Of a stretch of 64,000 nt of DNA, positions 45,471-53,985 are shown in pieces (the stretch's first letter is position 1; the number at the start of each line of letters is the position of its first letter). The stretch spans positions 1-64,000 of the forward strand of contig JAGVMV010000017.1 in NCBI GenBank assembly GCA_020053595.1, written 5' to 3'. Origin of the DNA: Thermoleophilia bacterium. Lineage in GTDB: Bacteria > Actinomycetota > Thermoleophilia > BMS3ABIN01. Below the pieces are notes generated by a model. It was not told where the DNA came from. It did not search any database and saw nothing but the letters and a program-made list of their open reading frames with translations. The position numbers and the translations under genes were made by a program.

Positions 45471-48092
45471 TCAGGAGAGTTTCTGCGCAAGCCAGGCCCT
45501 GGCCGCTGCCAGTGTATCCCCAACCTTTCCCGTTTCGTTACCGCCGCCGCGAGCCATTGTGGGACGGCCGCCGCCTTTGCCGCCGACCAGCGGCGCCATT
45601 TCCTTGATCAGATCTCCCGCTTTGGCGCCCTTTTCCACTACGGCGTCAGAAAAATTCGCCAGCAGGGTCACGCGGCCATCGGCGACCAGCGCCAGGAACA
45701 CCGCAGCCGGGTTGAGCTCTTCCCGCAGCCGGTCTGAAAGTTCCATCATCTCGTCCGGGCTGGACACATCCACCTGTTCAGCCAGGACTTTCAGACCACC
45801 GATATCTTCGGCTTTCAGAGCCATCTCCCTGCCGATGTCGGCTACCTTGCCAGCAGTAGCGGCTTTGGCCAGCGGCCGAAGCTCCTTAAGTTCATCTTTC
45901 AACGCGGCCAGTGTAAACTGCAACCGCTCTGGTTCAGTTTTCAATTCGCCGGCCAGCTCGTCCACCAGGCGGTCGCAGCCCCTGAAGAATTCGATAGCCG
46001 CCCTGGAGGTAATCGCCTCGATGCGGCGCAGGTTAGCGCCGACGCTGGATTCGGAGACTATCTTGAAACAACCGATCTGGGCGGTGCTGGTCACGTGGGT
46101 GCCGCCGCAGAGCTCACGGCTGAAGTCCCCGACCTCGATGACCCTGACGAACTCACCATATTTTTCGTCAAAAAGGGCCATGGCGCCCATATCTTTGGCA
46201 TAATCGATGGTGGTGGTAAAAGCCTTTACCTGATGGTTCTCGATGATCTTGCGGTTGACTATATCCTCGACGCGGGCCAACTCCTCATCGCTGACCGCCT
46301 GAGTATGGGTAAAGTCGAAGCGTAGCTTGTCAGGATTAACGGCGGAACCGGCCTGCCGGACCTGCTCGCCAAGCAGGCTTCGCAGGGCGTTATGGAGCAG
46401 GTGGGTCGCCGTATGGTTGCAGGCGGTCGCGTGGCGGCGCACCCGGTTTATCATGGCCTTTGCGCGGGCGCCGGCTTCCAGCCTGCCCTCTTCAATTTCG
46501 GCCAGGATTACCTGGTCGCCATCGAGTGAATAAACCTTCAGCACATTGGCCTTGCCGTCGTCGGTGTGGATCCAGCCGGTGTCGGAGATCTGGCCGCCAG
46601 ACTCTGCGTAGAAGGGCGACTCACGCAGCTTAAGCACAACGTGACCGCCTTCCAGCTCCCTCAGATCGCCGATGGAAGTGTGAAGTTCGTTCTTTTGATA
46701 GCCAACAAACTCCGTGTGGACCTTCGCGTTGCGACCGAGCTCGACCAGGGCTTCGCGCTCCTTCGAGCCCACCTCTTTCATGGAACTGCGCGCGCGCTCC
46801 CGCTGCTCTTCCATCAGCCGGTCGAATTCTTCATCGTCGACGTCGAGCCCTTCATCCTGGATGATCTCGCGGGTAAGGTCGAAGGGAAATCCATAAGTAT
46901 CGTGCAGCCGGAAGGCAATGTCGCCCTCGACAAGGTGGCCACCGATCTGCCGTTTCTCCTCGATGGCCTGCATGAGGATGGCGTTACCCTGTTCGAGAGT
47001 CAAACCAAAGCGGCGCTCCTCCTGGGTAACGACCTCTTCAATCATCCCGCGGTGCTGCTCCAGCTCAGGATAGGTGCCCTTCATTGATTCGATGACCCGG
47101 TCGCTAAGAGTTGAAAGGAACGGCGTTGCGATCTCCAGGGTCGAAGCCGCCTGGATAGCGCGCCTCATGACCCGCCGCAGCACATAGCCACGACCTTCGT
47201 TGCCGGCAAAAACACCATCTCCGATGAGAAACGTCATCGCCCGGCTGTGGTCGGCCAGCACTCTTATGGCGCGGTCCGTCTTAATTCCTTCGCCGTAGCG
47301 GCTGCCGGCGGTGTCGCAAATATGGTCGATAAGGGGCTGAAACATGTCAGTCTCGAAGACCGCCAGTTTTCCCTCCATGACAGCGGTGATTCGTTCGAGC
47401 CCCATGCCGGTATCCACGTTCTGTTTGGGCAGCGGCGTCAGGACTCCGGCTTCATCCCGGTTGAACTGCATGAAGACCAGGTTCCAGAATTCGACAAAGC
47501 GATCGCAGTCGCAACCAGGCTTGCAGTCCGGGTCGTCGCAGCCGGCTTCCAGGCCGAGATCGTAATATAGTTCGGTACAGGGGCCACAGGGTCCGGTCGG
47601 ACCAGCTGACCAGAAATTGTCTTCCGCGGGCAGCGCAACAATGCGGTTTTCGGCAACGCCGGCCGCCTTCCAGGCCGCACGCGCCTCCTCGTCGGCGCCC
47701 ACCTTGTCATCCCCACGGAATATGCTGACCCAGATGCGGCTGGTGTCCATCTTCAGGTGCCCGGTGGAATAGCGCCAGGCAAGATCGATGGCGCCTTCCT
47801 TGAAATAGTCGCCGAATGAGAAGTTCCCGAGCATCTCGAAAAAGGTCAGATGCCGCGCCGTCTTGCCGACACGGTCGATGTCGGTGGTGCGGAAACACTT
47901 CTGGCAGGTGATCAGACGCGGATGCGGCGGCTGCTGAATCCCCAGAAAATACGGTTTAAACTGCTGCATGCCTGCTGTGGTAAGCAGCACTGTAGGATCA
48001 TTTGCTGGAACCAGCGACGCGCTGGAACGGCTTTCGTGTCCGTTCTCGAGAAAGAACTCACGAAAACTGGAGCGAATCTCATGACTCTTCAA
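45471..48092 (-). CDS. alaS: Alanyl-tRNA synthetase
   Basis: 873 residues, full length. Class II catalytic core (EIRSSFREFFLENGHE, CFRTTDIDRVGKTARHLTFFEML, GMGLERITAVM), tRNA recognition region, editing domain with zinc ligands (HTATHLLHNALR and LCGGTHV), and a C-terminal DHHA1-like domain ending with GGKGGGRPTMARGGG. Upstream sigma gene and downstream ruvX-mltG lie on the same strand. Confidence 0.96.
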   Translation of the reverse strand: MKSHEIRSSFREFFLENGHESRSSASLVPANDPTVLLTTAGMQQFKPYFLGIQQPPHPRLITCQKCFRTTDIDRVGKTARHLTFFEMLGNFSFGDYFKEGAIDLAWRYSTGHLKMDTSRIWVSIFRGDDKVGADEEARAAWKAAGVAENRIVALPAEDNFWSAGPTGPCGPCTELYYDLGLEAGCDDPDCKPGCDCDRFVEFWNLVFMQFNRDEAGVLTPLPKQNVDTGMGLERITAVMEGKLAVFETDMFQPLIDHICDTAGSRYGEGIKTDRAIRVLADHSRAMTFLIGDGVFAGNEGRGYVLRRVMRRAIQAASTLEIATPFLSTLSDRVIESMKGTYPELEQHRGMIEEVVTQEERRFGLTLEQGNAILMQAIEEKRQIGGHLVEGDIAFRLHDTYGFPFDLTREIIQDEGLDVDDEEFDRLMEEQRERARSSMKEVGSKEREALVELGRNAKVHTEFVGYQKNELHTSIGDLRELEGGHVVLKLRESPFYAESGGQISDTGWIHTDDGKANVLKVYSLDGDQVILAEIEEGRLEAGARAKAMINRVRRHATACNHTATHLLHNALRSLLGEQVRQAGSAVNPDKLRFDFTHTQAVSDEELARVEDIVNRKIIENHQVKAFTTTIDYAKDMGAMALFDEKYGEFVRVIEVGDFSRELCGGTHVTSTAQIGCFKIVSESSVGANLRRIEAITSRAAIEFFRGCDRLVDELAGELKTEPERLQFTLAALKDELKELRPLAKAATAGKVADIGREMALKAEDIGGLKVLAEQVDVSSPDEMMELSDRLREELNPAAVFLALVADGRVTLLANFSDAVVEKGAKAGDLIKEMAPLVGGKGGGRPTMARGGGNETGKVGDTLAAARAWLAQKLS

Positions 48093-48101
48093 CTAGGACT
48101 G

Positions 48102-48908
48102 TCAGCTCTCCTTTCCTTCCCGCAATTCCATCTCGGCGCGAACCTTGGCAAGCGCGCGGCGAATCAGGCGGGAGACGTGCATCTGGGATACGCCTATGTT
48201 CGCCGCTATTTGCGACTGAGTCAAGCCCTCGAAGAATCTCTGATGCAGAATGTTGCGCTCACGGTTATTCAAACGGGCCATGCCCGGCTCGAGGATGAGC
48301 CGCTTGTCCGTGGTCTCGAAACCGTCATCGAAACCGCCAATGGCATCCATCGGCGAGCGCTCATCGTCATCGTCACCACGGCCGAGCGAATGGTCCAGAG
48401 AAAGGGAGTTACGGGAACGGCCCGCTTCGATCGCCTCCATGACTTCTTCCGCGGACACCTCGACGGCGTCAGCCAGTTCCTGAATGTTGGGGGCGCGGTG
48501 CTGGCTGCTGGCCAGGTCGCCCACCACATGCTCAAGGCGCATATTCAGTTCAAGAAGGCCCCTTGGCACCTTGACCGCCCAGCCCTTGTCACGAAAATAT
48601 CGCTTGATCTCGCCGATTATGTTGGGAGTGGCATAGGTTGAGAGCGCCACGCCACGGTCGAGGTCGAAGCGGTCAATCGCCTTGATAAGCCCGATACAGC
48701 CTACCTGGACCAGATCCTCGAGCTGTTCGCCGCGCTGGCAGTAGCGCCGGGAGACGCCATAGACCAGCGGCAGGTAACGGGTGATTAGTTCGTCGCGGGC
48801 GCGGGTGTCCCCCTGTCGGCAATAGGCTGCCAGCAACTGCCCTTCACTGAGATGCCTGAGACGTGCCGCGATAGTGGATTGAGTCTCATAACATGCTGCT
48901 GTGCTCAT
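48102..48908 (-). CDS. SigB/SigF/SigG-group sigma factor
   Basis: 268 residues from ATG 48908 (GGAGG six bases upstream); the frame stays open to 49001 but the extension lacks sigma features. Region 2: ARDELITRYLPLVYGVSRRY, LVQVGCIGLIKAIDRFD, STYATPNIIGEIKRYFRDKG, with VKVPRGLLEL; region 3 IQELADAVEVSAEEVMEAIE; region 4 LNNRERNILHQRFFEGLTQSQIA with VSQMHVSRLIRRAL. This is the stress/sporulation-type group. The usual anti-sigma and anti-anti-sigma genes are not adjacent; instead it precedes alaS by 10 bases, an unusual partner. Confidence 0.92.
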   Translation of the reverse strand: MSTAACYETQSTIAARLRHLSEGQLLAAYCRQGDTRARDELITRYLPLVYGVSRRYCQRGEQLEDLVQVGCIGLIKAIDRFDLDRGVALSTYATPNIIGEIKRYFRDKGWAVKVPRGLLELNMRLEHVVGDLASSQHRAPNIQELADAVEVSAEEVMEAIEAGRSRNSLSLDHSLGRGDDDDERSPMDAIGGFDDGFETTDKRLILEPGMARLNNRERNILHQRFFEGLTQSQIAANIGVSQMHVSRLIRRALAKVRAEMELREGKES

Positions 48909-49074
48909 TGCCCACCTCCATCGATTTGCGCCAGATCTGACGGCGCTTTTTGTACTGTTTCGATGGTCCCCCCAGACCTGGCCCTGAACCCTGAGCAACA
49001 CCCTGAATCGGGATTATGGGCCTACCCCCCCAGGCTGCAAAATAAACCTCAGCCCGCTGCGCACAAGCTTATCT

Positions 49075-49359
49075 TCAAACGAGGAAATCCGGCATCGGGC
49101 TTATCCCTGAATCCGCGCCGGCAAGTTCCCTATCAAACTCCGCCTCGCGCTCGGTAGCCGCCTTCCTGCCGACCTCCACCGCTTCCTTCACTTCCTGCTG
49201 TAATTCAGCCTGCGTCTGCTTGAGTTCACCAGGCAGATTCGCCAGAACCGCACCCATGTCCCTGCCGGTCTTTTCCGCTCGCCGCTGGGCGTAGACTACG
49301 ACAGCCACTCCAGCTATCACGCCAGCCCATCCCAGTTTGGCGAACAGCTTGCCCATCAC
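49075..49359 (-). CDS. YtxH-like small membrane-associated protein
   Basis: 94 residues: one N-terminal membrane helix (LGWAGVIAGVAVVVYA) followed by a charged, helical tail (LPGELKQTQAELQQEVKEAVEVGRKA). In Actinobacteria a protein of this kind sits between DUF948 and alaS. Start overlaps the DUF948 stop (ATGA), so the two are coupled. Role unknown, probably membrane/envelope stress related. Confidence 0.7.
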   Translation of the reverse strand: MMGKLFAKLGWAGVIAGVAVVVYAQRRAEKTGRDMGAVLANLPGELKQTQAELQQEVKEAVEVGRKAATEREAEFDRELAGADSGISPMPDFLV

Positions 49360-49724
49360 TGGTGCCTGCCTCTCTGGCTGACCAGAGAGGAGATAGCCTC
49401 CGACACTCCGGCCGTGACACCGGCGACCTTCTTGGCCGGCGCGGTCAGCGCCGACGATACCGCCCTGGTGGTGTGGTCGACCCGATCGGTCACTCCCACC
49501 AGCGTCCCCATCATGTCATCCAGCTTGCCCAGCTGGCTGTTCACCTCGTCCAGCGTCACCTGGAGCCTGGTCAGCAACGGGATGACCTCTTCGTCGAGCC
49601 GTTTCAGAAATATATTCAGCCTCGAAAACGTCCCACCCATCTTCAAGAGCAGAAACGCCAGAGCCAGCGCTGTTACCACCAGAAAGAAGCTCAACGATCC
49701 TTCGAGAATGGCTGTCCAGTCCAT
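49356..49724 (-). CDS. DUF948 family membrane protein
   Basis: 122 residues: an N-terminal helix (ILEGSLSFFLVVTALALAFLLLKM) and an amphipathic coil typical of DUF948 (LLTRLQVTLDEVNSQLGKLDDMMGTLVGVTDRV). First gene of the actinobacterial-type DUF948/alaS block. Function of the family is not established. No strong leader structure was seen in the 220 bases upstream. Confidence 0.82.
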   Translation of the reverse strand: MDWTAILEGSLSFFLVVTALALAFLLLKMGGTFSRLNIFLKRLDEEVIPLLTRLQVTLDEVNSQLGKLDDMMGTLVGVTDRVDHTTRAVSSALTAPAKKVAGVTAGVSEAISSLVSQRGRHQ

Positions 49725-49983
49725 ATGGGTTTTCCTCCCGTGTATTGACGGTTTGGCGCTTGTATCTTAACACAGTTGAAATACCCATTGTGACCGGCAA
49801 TGCCTCCTGGAAAGTCCATCTTTTCTTTGGCTGGGTTGCCAATATATCGCAATCCTGGAATAAACCTTAATCGGGAAAACCCCTTTTTTACAGGTATTAA
49901 AACCCTGAGTACCTCCTTATCAGATTTTCATTATTATGTCGTGATGCGCCCGTGATACTCTCCCCGGGCCAGCGTATACATGG

Positions 49984-50313
49984 TTGAGACCGAATAAAGA
50001 GAGGGTTTGGAGCCATGGCAAATACGGAAGAAACAGTGCTGAAGTCGAGCTTCCCGATGATCTGGACGCCGGGGCTGAATCAGACCCCGTTCCCCGGCTG
50101 GAAGCCCTGGAGCTGCGGAGCGAGCTTCATGCGGCGCTGACAAGCCTGGAGCCGCGGGAGCTGGAGATCGTGTCACTGAAATTCGGCGGCGCCATGACGA
50201 ACCGCGACATCAGCACACTCTTGCGGATTTCTGAATCCAATGTCGGCACCATCCTCTACCGGTCTCTCAAGAAAATGAAAACCCGAATCGAGGGCGGGAT
50301 CAAAAATGACTGA
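49984..50313 (+). CDS. N-terminally truncated ECF-type sigma factor (region 4 only)
   Basis: About 109 residues with a good sigma region 4: LHAALTSLEPRELEIVSLKFGGAMTNRDIS and SESNVGTILYRSLKKMK. Region 2, needed for core and -10 binding, is missing. The frame upstream keeps a trace of the region 2 end (AYTWLRPNKERV from about 49975) and is then closed by TGA at 49942. A TTG at 49984 would be the start, with no good ribosome site. The following gene overlaps by 8 bases and has an anti-sigma-like N-terminus. It looks like a decaying ECF gene, or a region-4-only regulator. Confidence 0.6.
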   Translation: MRPNKERVWSHGKYGRNSAEVELPDDLDAGAESDPVPRLEALELRSELHAALTSLEPRELEIVSLKFGGAMTNRDISTLLRISESNVGTILYRSLKKMKTRIEGGIKND

Positions 50314-51496
50314 TGACAGAAAACAACAGGAACTAATTGACATGATCGAACGGCTACTCGCCGGCGAAACCGTCGAAACTGCAGGCGTTCGCGAAAAAGA
50401 ACTGGAAAAGCTTCTGGCTATCGCGGCGGAACTCAATGAGCGAAGGCCGGAACCGTCACCCCAGTTTGAGGAAAGCCTCGAAGCCAGAATGGCTGAGTTG
50501 AAAACCGCTACTGCCGTAGCAAACGATGATACGGTGGGCGCATCCCCCGATGACGGGGTTGCGGCTCCCGGTGTGGCAACCGGAACTTCAATCGGCGGGA
50601 AGAGCTGGTTACGTGTATGGCTCTCCAGGCCGCGGTTTGCCGCCGTGGCGGCCGCGCTGGTCATCGGGCTCGGCGTGGTCGGCATGGGCGGAGCCATTAT
50701 CCGTGGCGGCTACCAGGGCAAAACAGCCACTGTATCAGATGTGGTCAGCGATACCAGGACCCCTGCTGATGACGTAAAGGCCCTGGAAAATGCGACGGGA
50801 CAATCAGCTGCCGGGCGCTCCGGGGAAATCGCCGCCGGCGATACCGCAGGTTATGCCGCCGGTTCGCCCGCCAGTGGTACTGCCGGCTCGGACAGCACCG
50901 CGGGCACAGCCGGGGCAGGTTCCGTGGCGCCGTTGCCCTCCACCCAGCGAATCATACAGACCGCCGATTACCAGGTCGAGGTGGCGCAGGGTGAATTCAA
51001 CGACAAGTACTCGCAGATTTCGGCTATCGCCACGAAGTATGGCGGGTATGTGGTATCCGGCCAGGCTGTCACCGAAGAATACGTGGACCTGCAAAGCCGT
51101 CTGCGTAACGCCGAGGCCCAGGAAACCCAGATGCTGGAGCTGATGAAAAAGGCGCAGACCATCGAGGAGATACTGACGGTGCAGTCGCGCCTGGCGGAGA
51201 TCCAGTCCCAGATCGAACAGATCAAGGGCCGCATGAAATACATGGAGTCACGCACCGACTTCGCCACCATCACCGTGAACCTGCGCGAGACGAAGGAAGG
51301 AGTCAGCGAGACTGAGAGCGGTGGCACCAACTGGGGTTTCATCGACTCGCTAAAATACGCCGGCTGGCTGGCGGTTCAGACGCTGAACTTCGTCATCGTG
51401 GCGCTTGCGGTTATCGTTCCGCTGACCTTGATGGGCGGCGGTCTGGCTATTCTGTTCTACCGGCTGGCACAATGGCGGCGGAACCGAAACAAGTAG
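50306..51496 (+). CDS. DUF4349 membrane protein with anti-sigma-like N-terminus
   Basis: 396 residues. The N-terminal cytoplasmic part has an anti-sigma layout (ELIDMIERLLAGE, KELEKLLAIAAEL), then a membrane helix (FAAVAAALVIGLGVVGMGGA), a Gly/Ala/Ser/Thr-rich external linker, the DUF4349 domain (IIQTADYQVEV, YGGYVVSG, then a long coiled coil ending MESRTDFATITVNL), and a C-terminal helix (LIVIVALAVIVPLTLM-like segment) with a basic tail. Overlap with the truncated sigma gene suggests a former ECF/anti-sigma pair. Function unknown. Confidence 0.82.
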   Translation: MTDDRKQQELIDMIERLLAGETVETAGVREKELEKLLAIAAELNERRPEPSPQFEESLEARMAELKTATAVANDDTVGASPDDGVAAPGVATGTSIGGKSWLRVWLSRPRFAAVAAALVIGLGVVGMGGAIIRGGYQGKTATVSDVVSDTRTPADDVKALENATGQSAAGRSGEIAAGDTAGYAAGSPASGTAGSDSTAGTAGAGSVAPLPSTQRIIQTADYQVEVAQGEFNDKYSQISAIATKYGGYVVSGQAVTEEYVDLQSRLRNAEAQETQMLELMKKAQTIEEILTVQSRLAEIQSQIEQIKGRMKYMESRTDFATITVNLRETKEGVSETESGGTNWGFIDSLKYAGWLAVQTLNFVIVALAVIVPLTLMGGGLAILFYRLAQWRRNRNK

Positions 51497-51810
51497 GGTC
51501 ATGGGGACAGCGCTGCCAAAAGCGCAGGCAATAATCTGAAAAGGAAGCGTCGCAAACGGTGCTCCCTACCCGATTCTACCATGGCGTCGCTATTCAGCCA
51601 GCTGTTACGCCGGGGTGTTCCTCCTCTTTCTTATGGGTATAAGAAAAATGCAGTACTATTAGTTTTCTTGGCACCGAGCCACAACCATGGGATAAATTCC
51701 TTTGTGAGGCGCTAATTGAAAAAACGGGATGTGGATAATCATGAGTGGTGTGGATATGTTTTTTTAATACTCGCCACGAGTGATATCCGGGAACGGCCGG
51801 GGCGGCATTA
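51497..51810. other. Gene-free stretch
   Basis: About 314 bases between the DUF4349 gene and the diguanylate cyclase. A small GCGC-loop-GCGC hairpin lies near 51513-51530. No clear promoter, RNA or ORF; an 86-codon minus-strand frame (51594-51854) looks random. Confidence 0.5.
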
Positions 51811-53925
51811 ATGATAACCCTGTTTGGCCTGCTTTCGCTGGCATCGACTGGCATCGCCCTGATTATGGGGACCCTGGTGATCTCCCGGAATCATCGGGAA
51901 CCGGTCAACCGGATTTTCTTTGCCCTATGCCTGGCGATCGCCTACTGGTCCTTTACCAAGTATGAGCACCGCATAGCCGGCGAATATGACCAAGCCCTTT
52001 TCTGGATCCACATGTCGTTCGTCTGGGCACTGCCGAGCGCCATGCTGCTGCACTTCGTCCTGGTCTATACGGACAACGACCGTTTTCTCCGGAAGAAGTG
52101 GCCCTTCATGCTGCTGTATGGCCCGTCGGTGATCATCGCGATTCTGACTATCCTCAGCGATGACTATTCCGGGCTACCCAAGATGAGGCCTTGGGGCTGG
52201 TCCATCGAACCTCTGCATGGCCGCCTCACCGTCTTTAGCTATTTCTATATGTCGATTCTCACCTTTTCAGCGTTACTGATCTGCTGGCGCTTTTTTTTGA
52301 AACAGGATGATCCTCGAATGCGAATTCAATCAGGTCTTACGCTTGCCGGCATCAGCGTCTATGCCGCAGCTCCGGTACTGAGTTACATTCTGCTGCCGTT
52401 GCTCAAAATCAGAATTCCCGACATCAGCTCTGTCACCTTCGCCGTGGGTGTCGGTGGCATCATCGGCTACGGGATCTGGAAGTACGGTCTCCTCTCGATG
52501 ACCCCCGCCGACGCCGCCGAAAAAATCATCTCGACGATGTCCGACGCTTTGTTGCTGATTGGCACCAGTGGCGAAATCAAGAATATCAACAACGCGGCCC
52601 TGGATCTTCTCGGCTACAAACAGGCAGAAATTCTGGGCATGTCGGCGGAAAAAATCTTTCCCGACGGATGGCAGAAGGAATGTATCCTCAGCCGCAACGG
52701 CACCAGCGGCAGCTTCGAGGACGTCAGTGAAATCGAAACAGTGGTTCTGACCAGGTCGGGCAAGAAAACGCCGGTCTCCCTTTCCAGTTCCAACCTTCAT
52801 AACCAGCGCAAACAGCTGGTCGGAACCGTCTGTATCGCACGCAATATCAGCGAGCGCAAACACTCCGAGAGCCTGATCAAAATGCAGAGCGAAGGATTGA
52901 TTTCCAGAAACGCCGAGCTGACAGCGCTTTACGAGATCTCAAACGTGGTCCGCAACAGCCTTGACCTTGACCTGATGCTGCAGCAGGCGCTGGACACGAT
53001 AACCAGTCTCTCTGTATTCAACATCGAGCATAAGGGCGGCATTTTCACGGTCGAGGGCGAAACGCTGAGACTGTTGGCGATTCTGCATCATACAGATAAT
53101 TTCTTGCGCGCCCATGATGGAATAAAGATTGGTGACTGTCTCTGCGGCCAGGCGGCCCGAAGCGGCGAGATCATCGTATCAATGAATGCCCTGGAGGAAG
53201 ACAGGCATACGAAAGAATATCCTGAAATCAGTGATCACGGGCATGTGATCGTACCACTCATGGCCATGGAAAAAGTCACCGGTGTCCTGTATCTTTATCT
53301 GCCGGCGAACGCTGAAATCGATAACCGGCAGCTTAAGCTGCTGGAGACGATAGCCGCCGAGCTGGGCATCGCCATCGAGAACGCCCGCCTCTACGCAGAG
53401 ACCCGTACCTTGTCGCTGCACGACCCGCTGACCGGCCTTGCCAACAGGCGACTGATGGCGCTGGAGCTGGACAAGGCCCTCGCGCGCGCCAAGCGCACTG
53501 GCAAGCCCTGCTCGCTGGTCATGGCGGATATCGATCTTTTCAAAAACTACAATGACCTCTACGGGCATGCAGCCGGCGACGAAATTCTGGCCGGGATAGC
53601 AAAATTGATACTTGAAGAAATTCGCCGCATCGATCTTGGGGCGCGCTTTGGCGGCGAGGAATTTCTACTGATACTACCGGACACGGCCCTGGATGAAGCT
53701 GTCGAGGTCGCTGAACGCATACGCTCCAAAGCTGCCGAAACCGAGTTCAGCTGCTCCGGAACCATGAAAACTACCGGCATCACGATCAGCCTGGGTGTAG
53801 CGACCTGGGACGACAGTATCGGCAGCGAAGATATATTGGTCGCCAGAGCCGATACGGCGCTATACATGGCGAAAAAAAGGGGTCGAAACCGGGTTGAGAG
53901 CTGGAAGCAGATGAATATAACCTAA
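51811..53925 (+). CDS. Membrane PAS-GAF-GGDEF diguanylate cyclase
   Basis: 704 residues. Seven-helix N-terminal sensor (about 1-230, of the histidine-kinase N-terminal 7TM type), PAS (about 235-355), GAF (about 375-530, with CLCGQAARSGE) and a GGDEF domain (about 535-700). Catalytic signature is GGEEF in LGARFGGEEFLLILP, an active variant; the inhibitory RRID I-site lies five residues before it, so product feedback is expected. ADIDLFKNYND and GHAAGDEIL are intact. It makes c-di-GMP, which the HD-GYP regulator at 25169-26218 could degrade. Confidence 0.93.
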   Translation: MITLFGLLSLASTGIALIMGTLVISRNHREPVNRIFFALCLAIAYWSFTKYEHRIAGEYDQALFWIHMSFVWALPSAMLLHFVLVYTDNDRFLRKKWPFMLLYGPSVIIAILTILSDDYSGLPKMRPWGWSIEPLHGRLTVFSYFYMSILTFSALLICWRFFLKQDDPRMRIQSGLTLAGISVYAAAPVLSYILLPLLKIRIPDISSVTFAVGVGGIIGYGIWKYGLLSMTPADAAEKIISTMSDALLLIGTSGEIKNINNAALDLLGYKQAEILGMSAEKIFPDGWQKECILSRNGTSGSFEDVSEIETVVLTRSGKKTPVSLSSSNLHNQRKQLVGTVCIARNISERKHSESLIKMQSEGLISRNAELTALYEISNVVRNSLDLDLMLQQALDTITSLSVFNIEHKGGIFTVEGETLRLLAILHHTDNFLRAHDGIKIGDCLCGQAARSGEIIVSMNALEEDRHTKEYPEISDHGHVIVPLMAMEKVTGVLYLYLPANAEIDNRQLKLLETIAAELGIAIENARLYAETRTLSLHDPLTGLANRRLMALELDKALARAKRTGKPCSLVMADIDLFKNYNDLYGHAAGDEILAGIAKLILEEIRRIDLGARFGGEEFLLILPDTALDEAVEVAERIRSKAAETEFSCSGTMKTTGITISLGVATWDDSIGSEDILVARADTALYMAKKRGRNRVESWKQMNIT

Positions 53926-53985
53926 AATTAACCTGAAATCAGACTGACCGGTTGCCCAGGCACCAGAGGACAAGAAGAAACTCGA

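Noticed and set aside
51594-51854. 86-codon minus-strand frame before the diguanylate cyclase
   Set aside because: Random-looking composition, no ribosome site, and it overlaps the start of the real gene.
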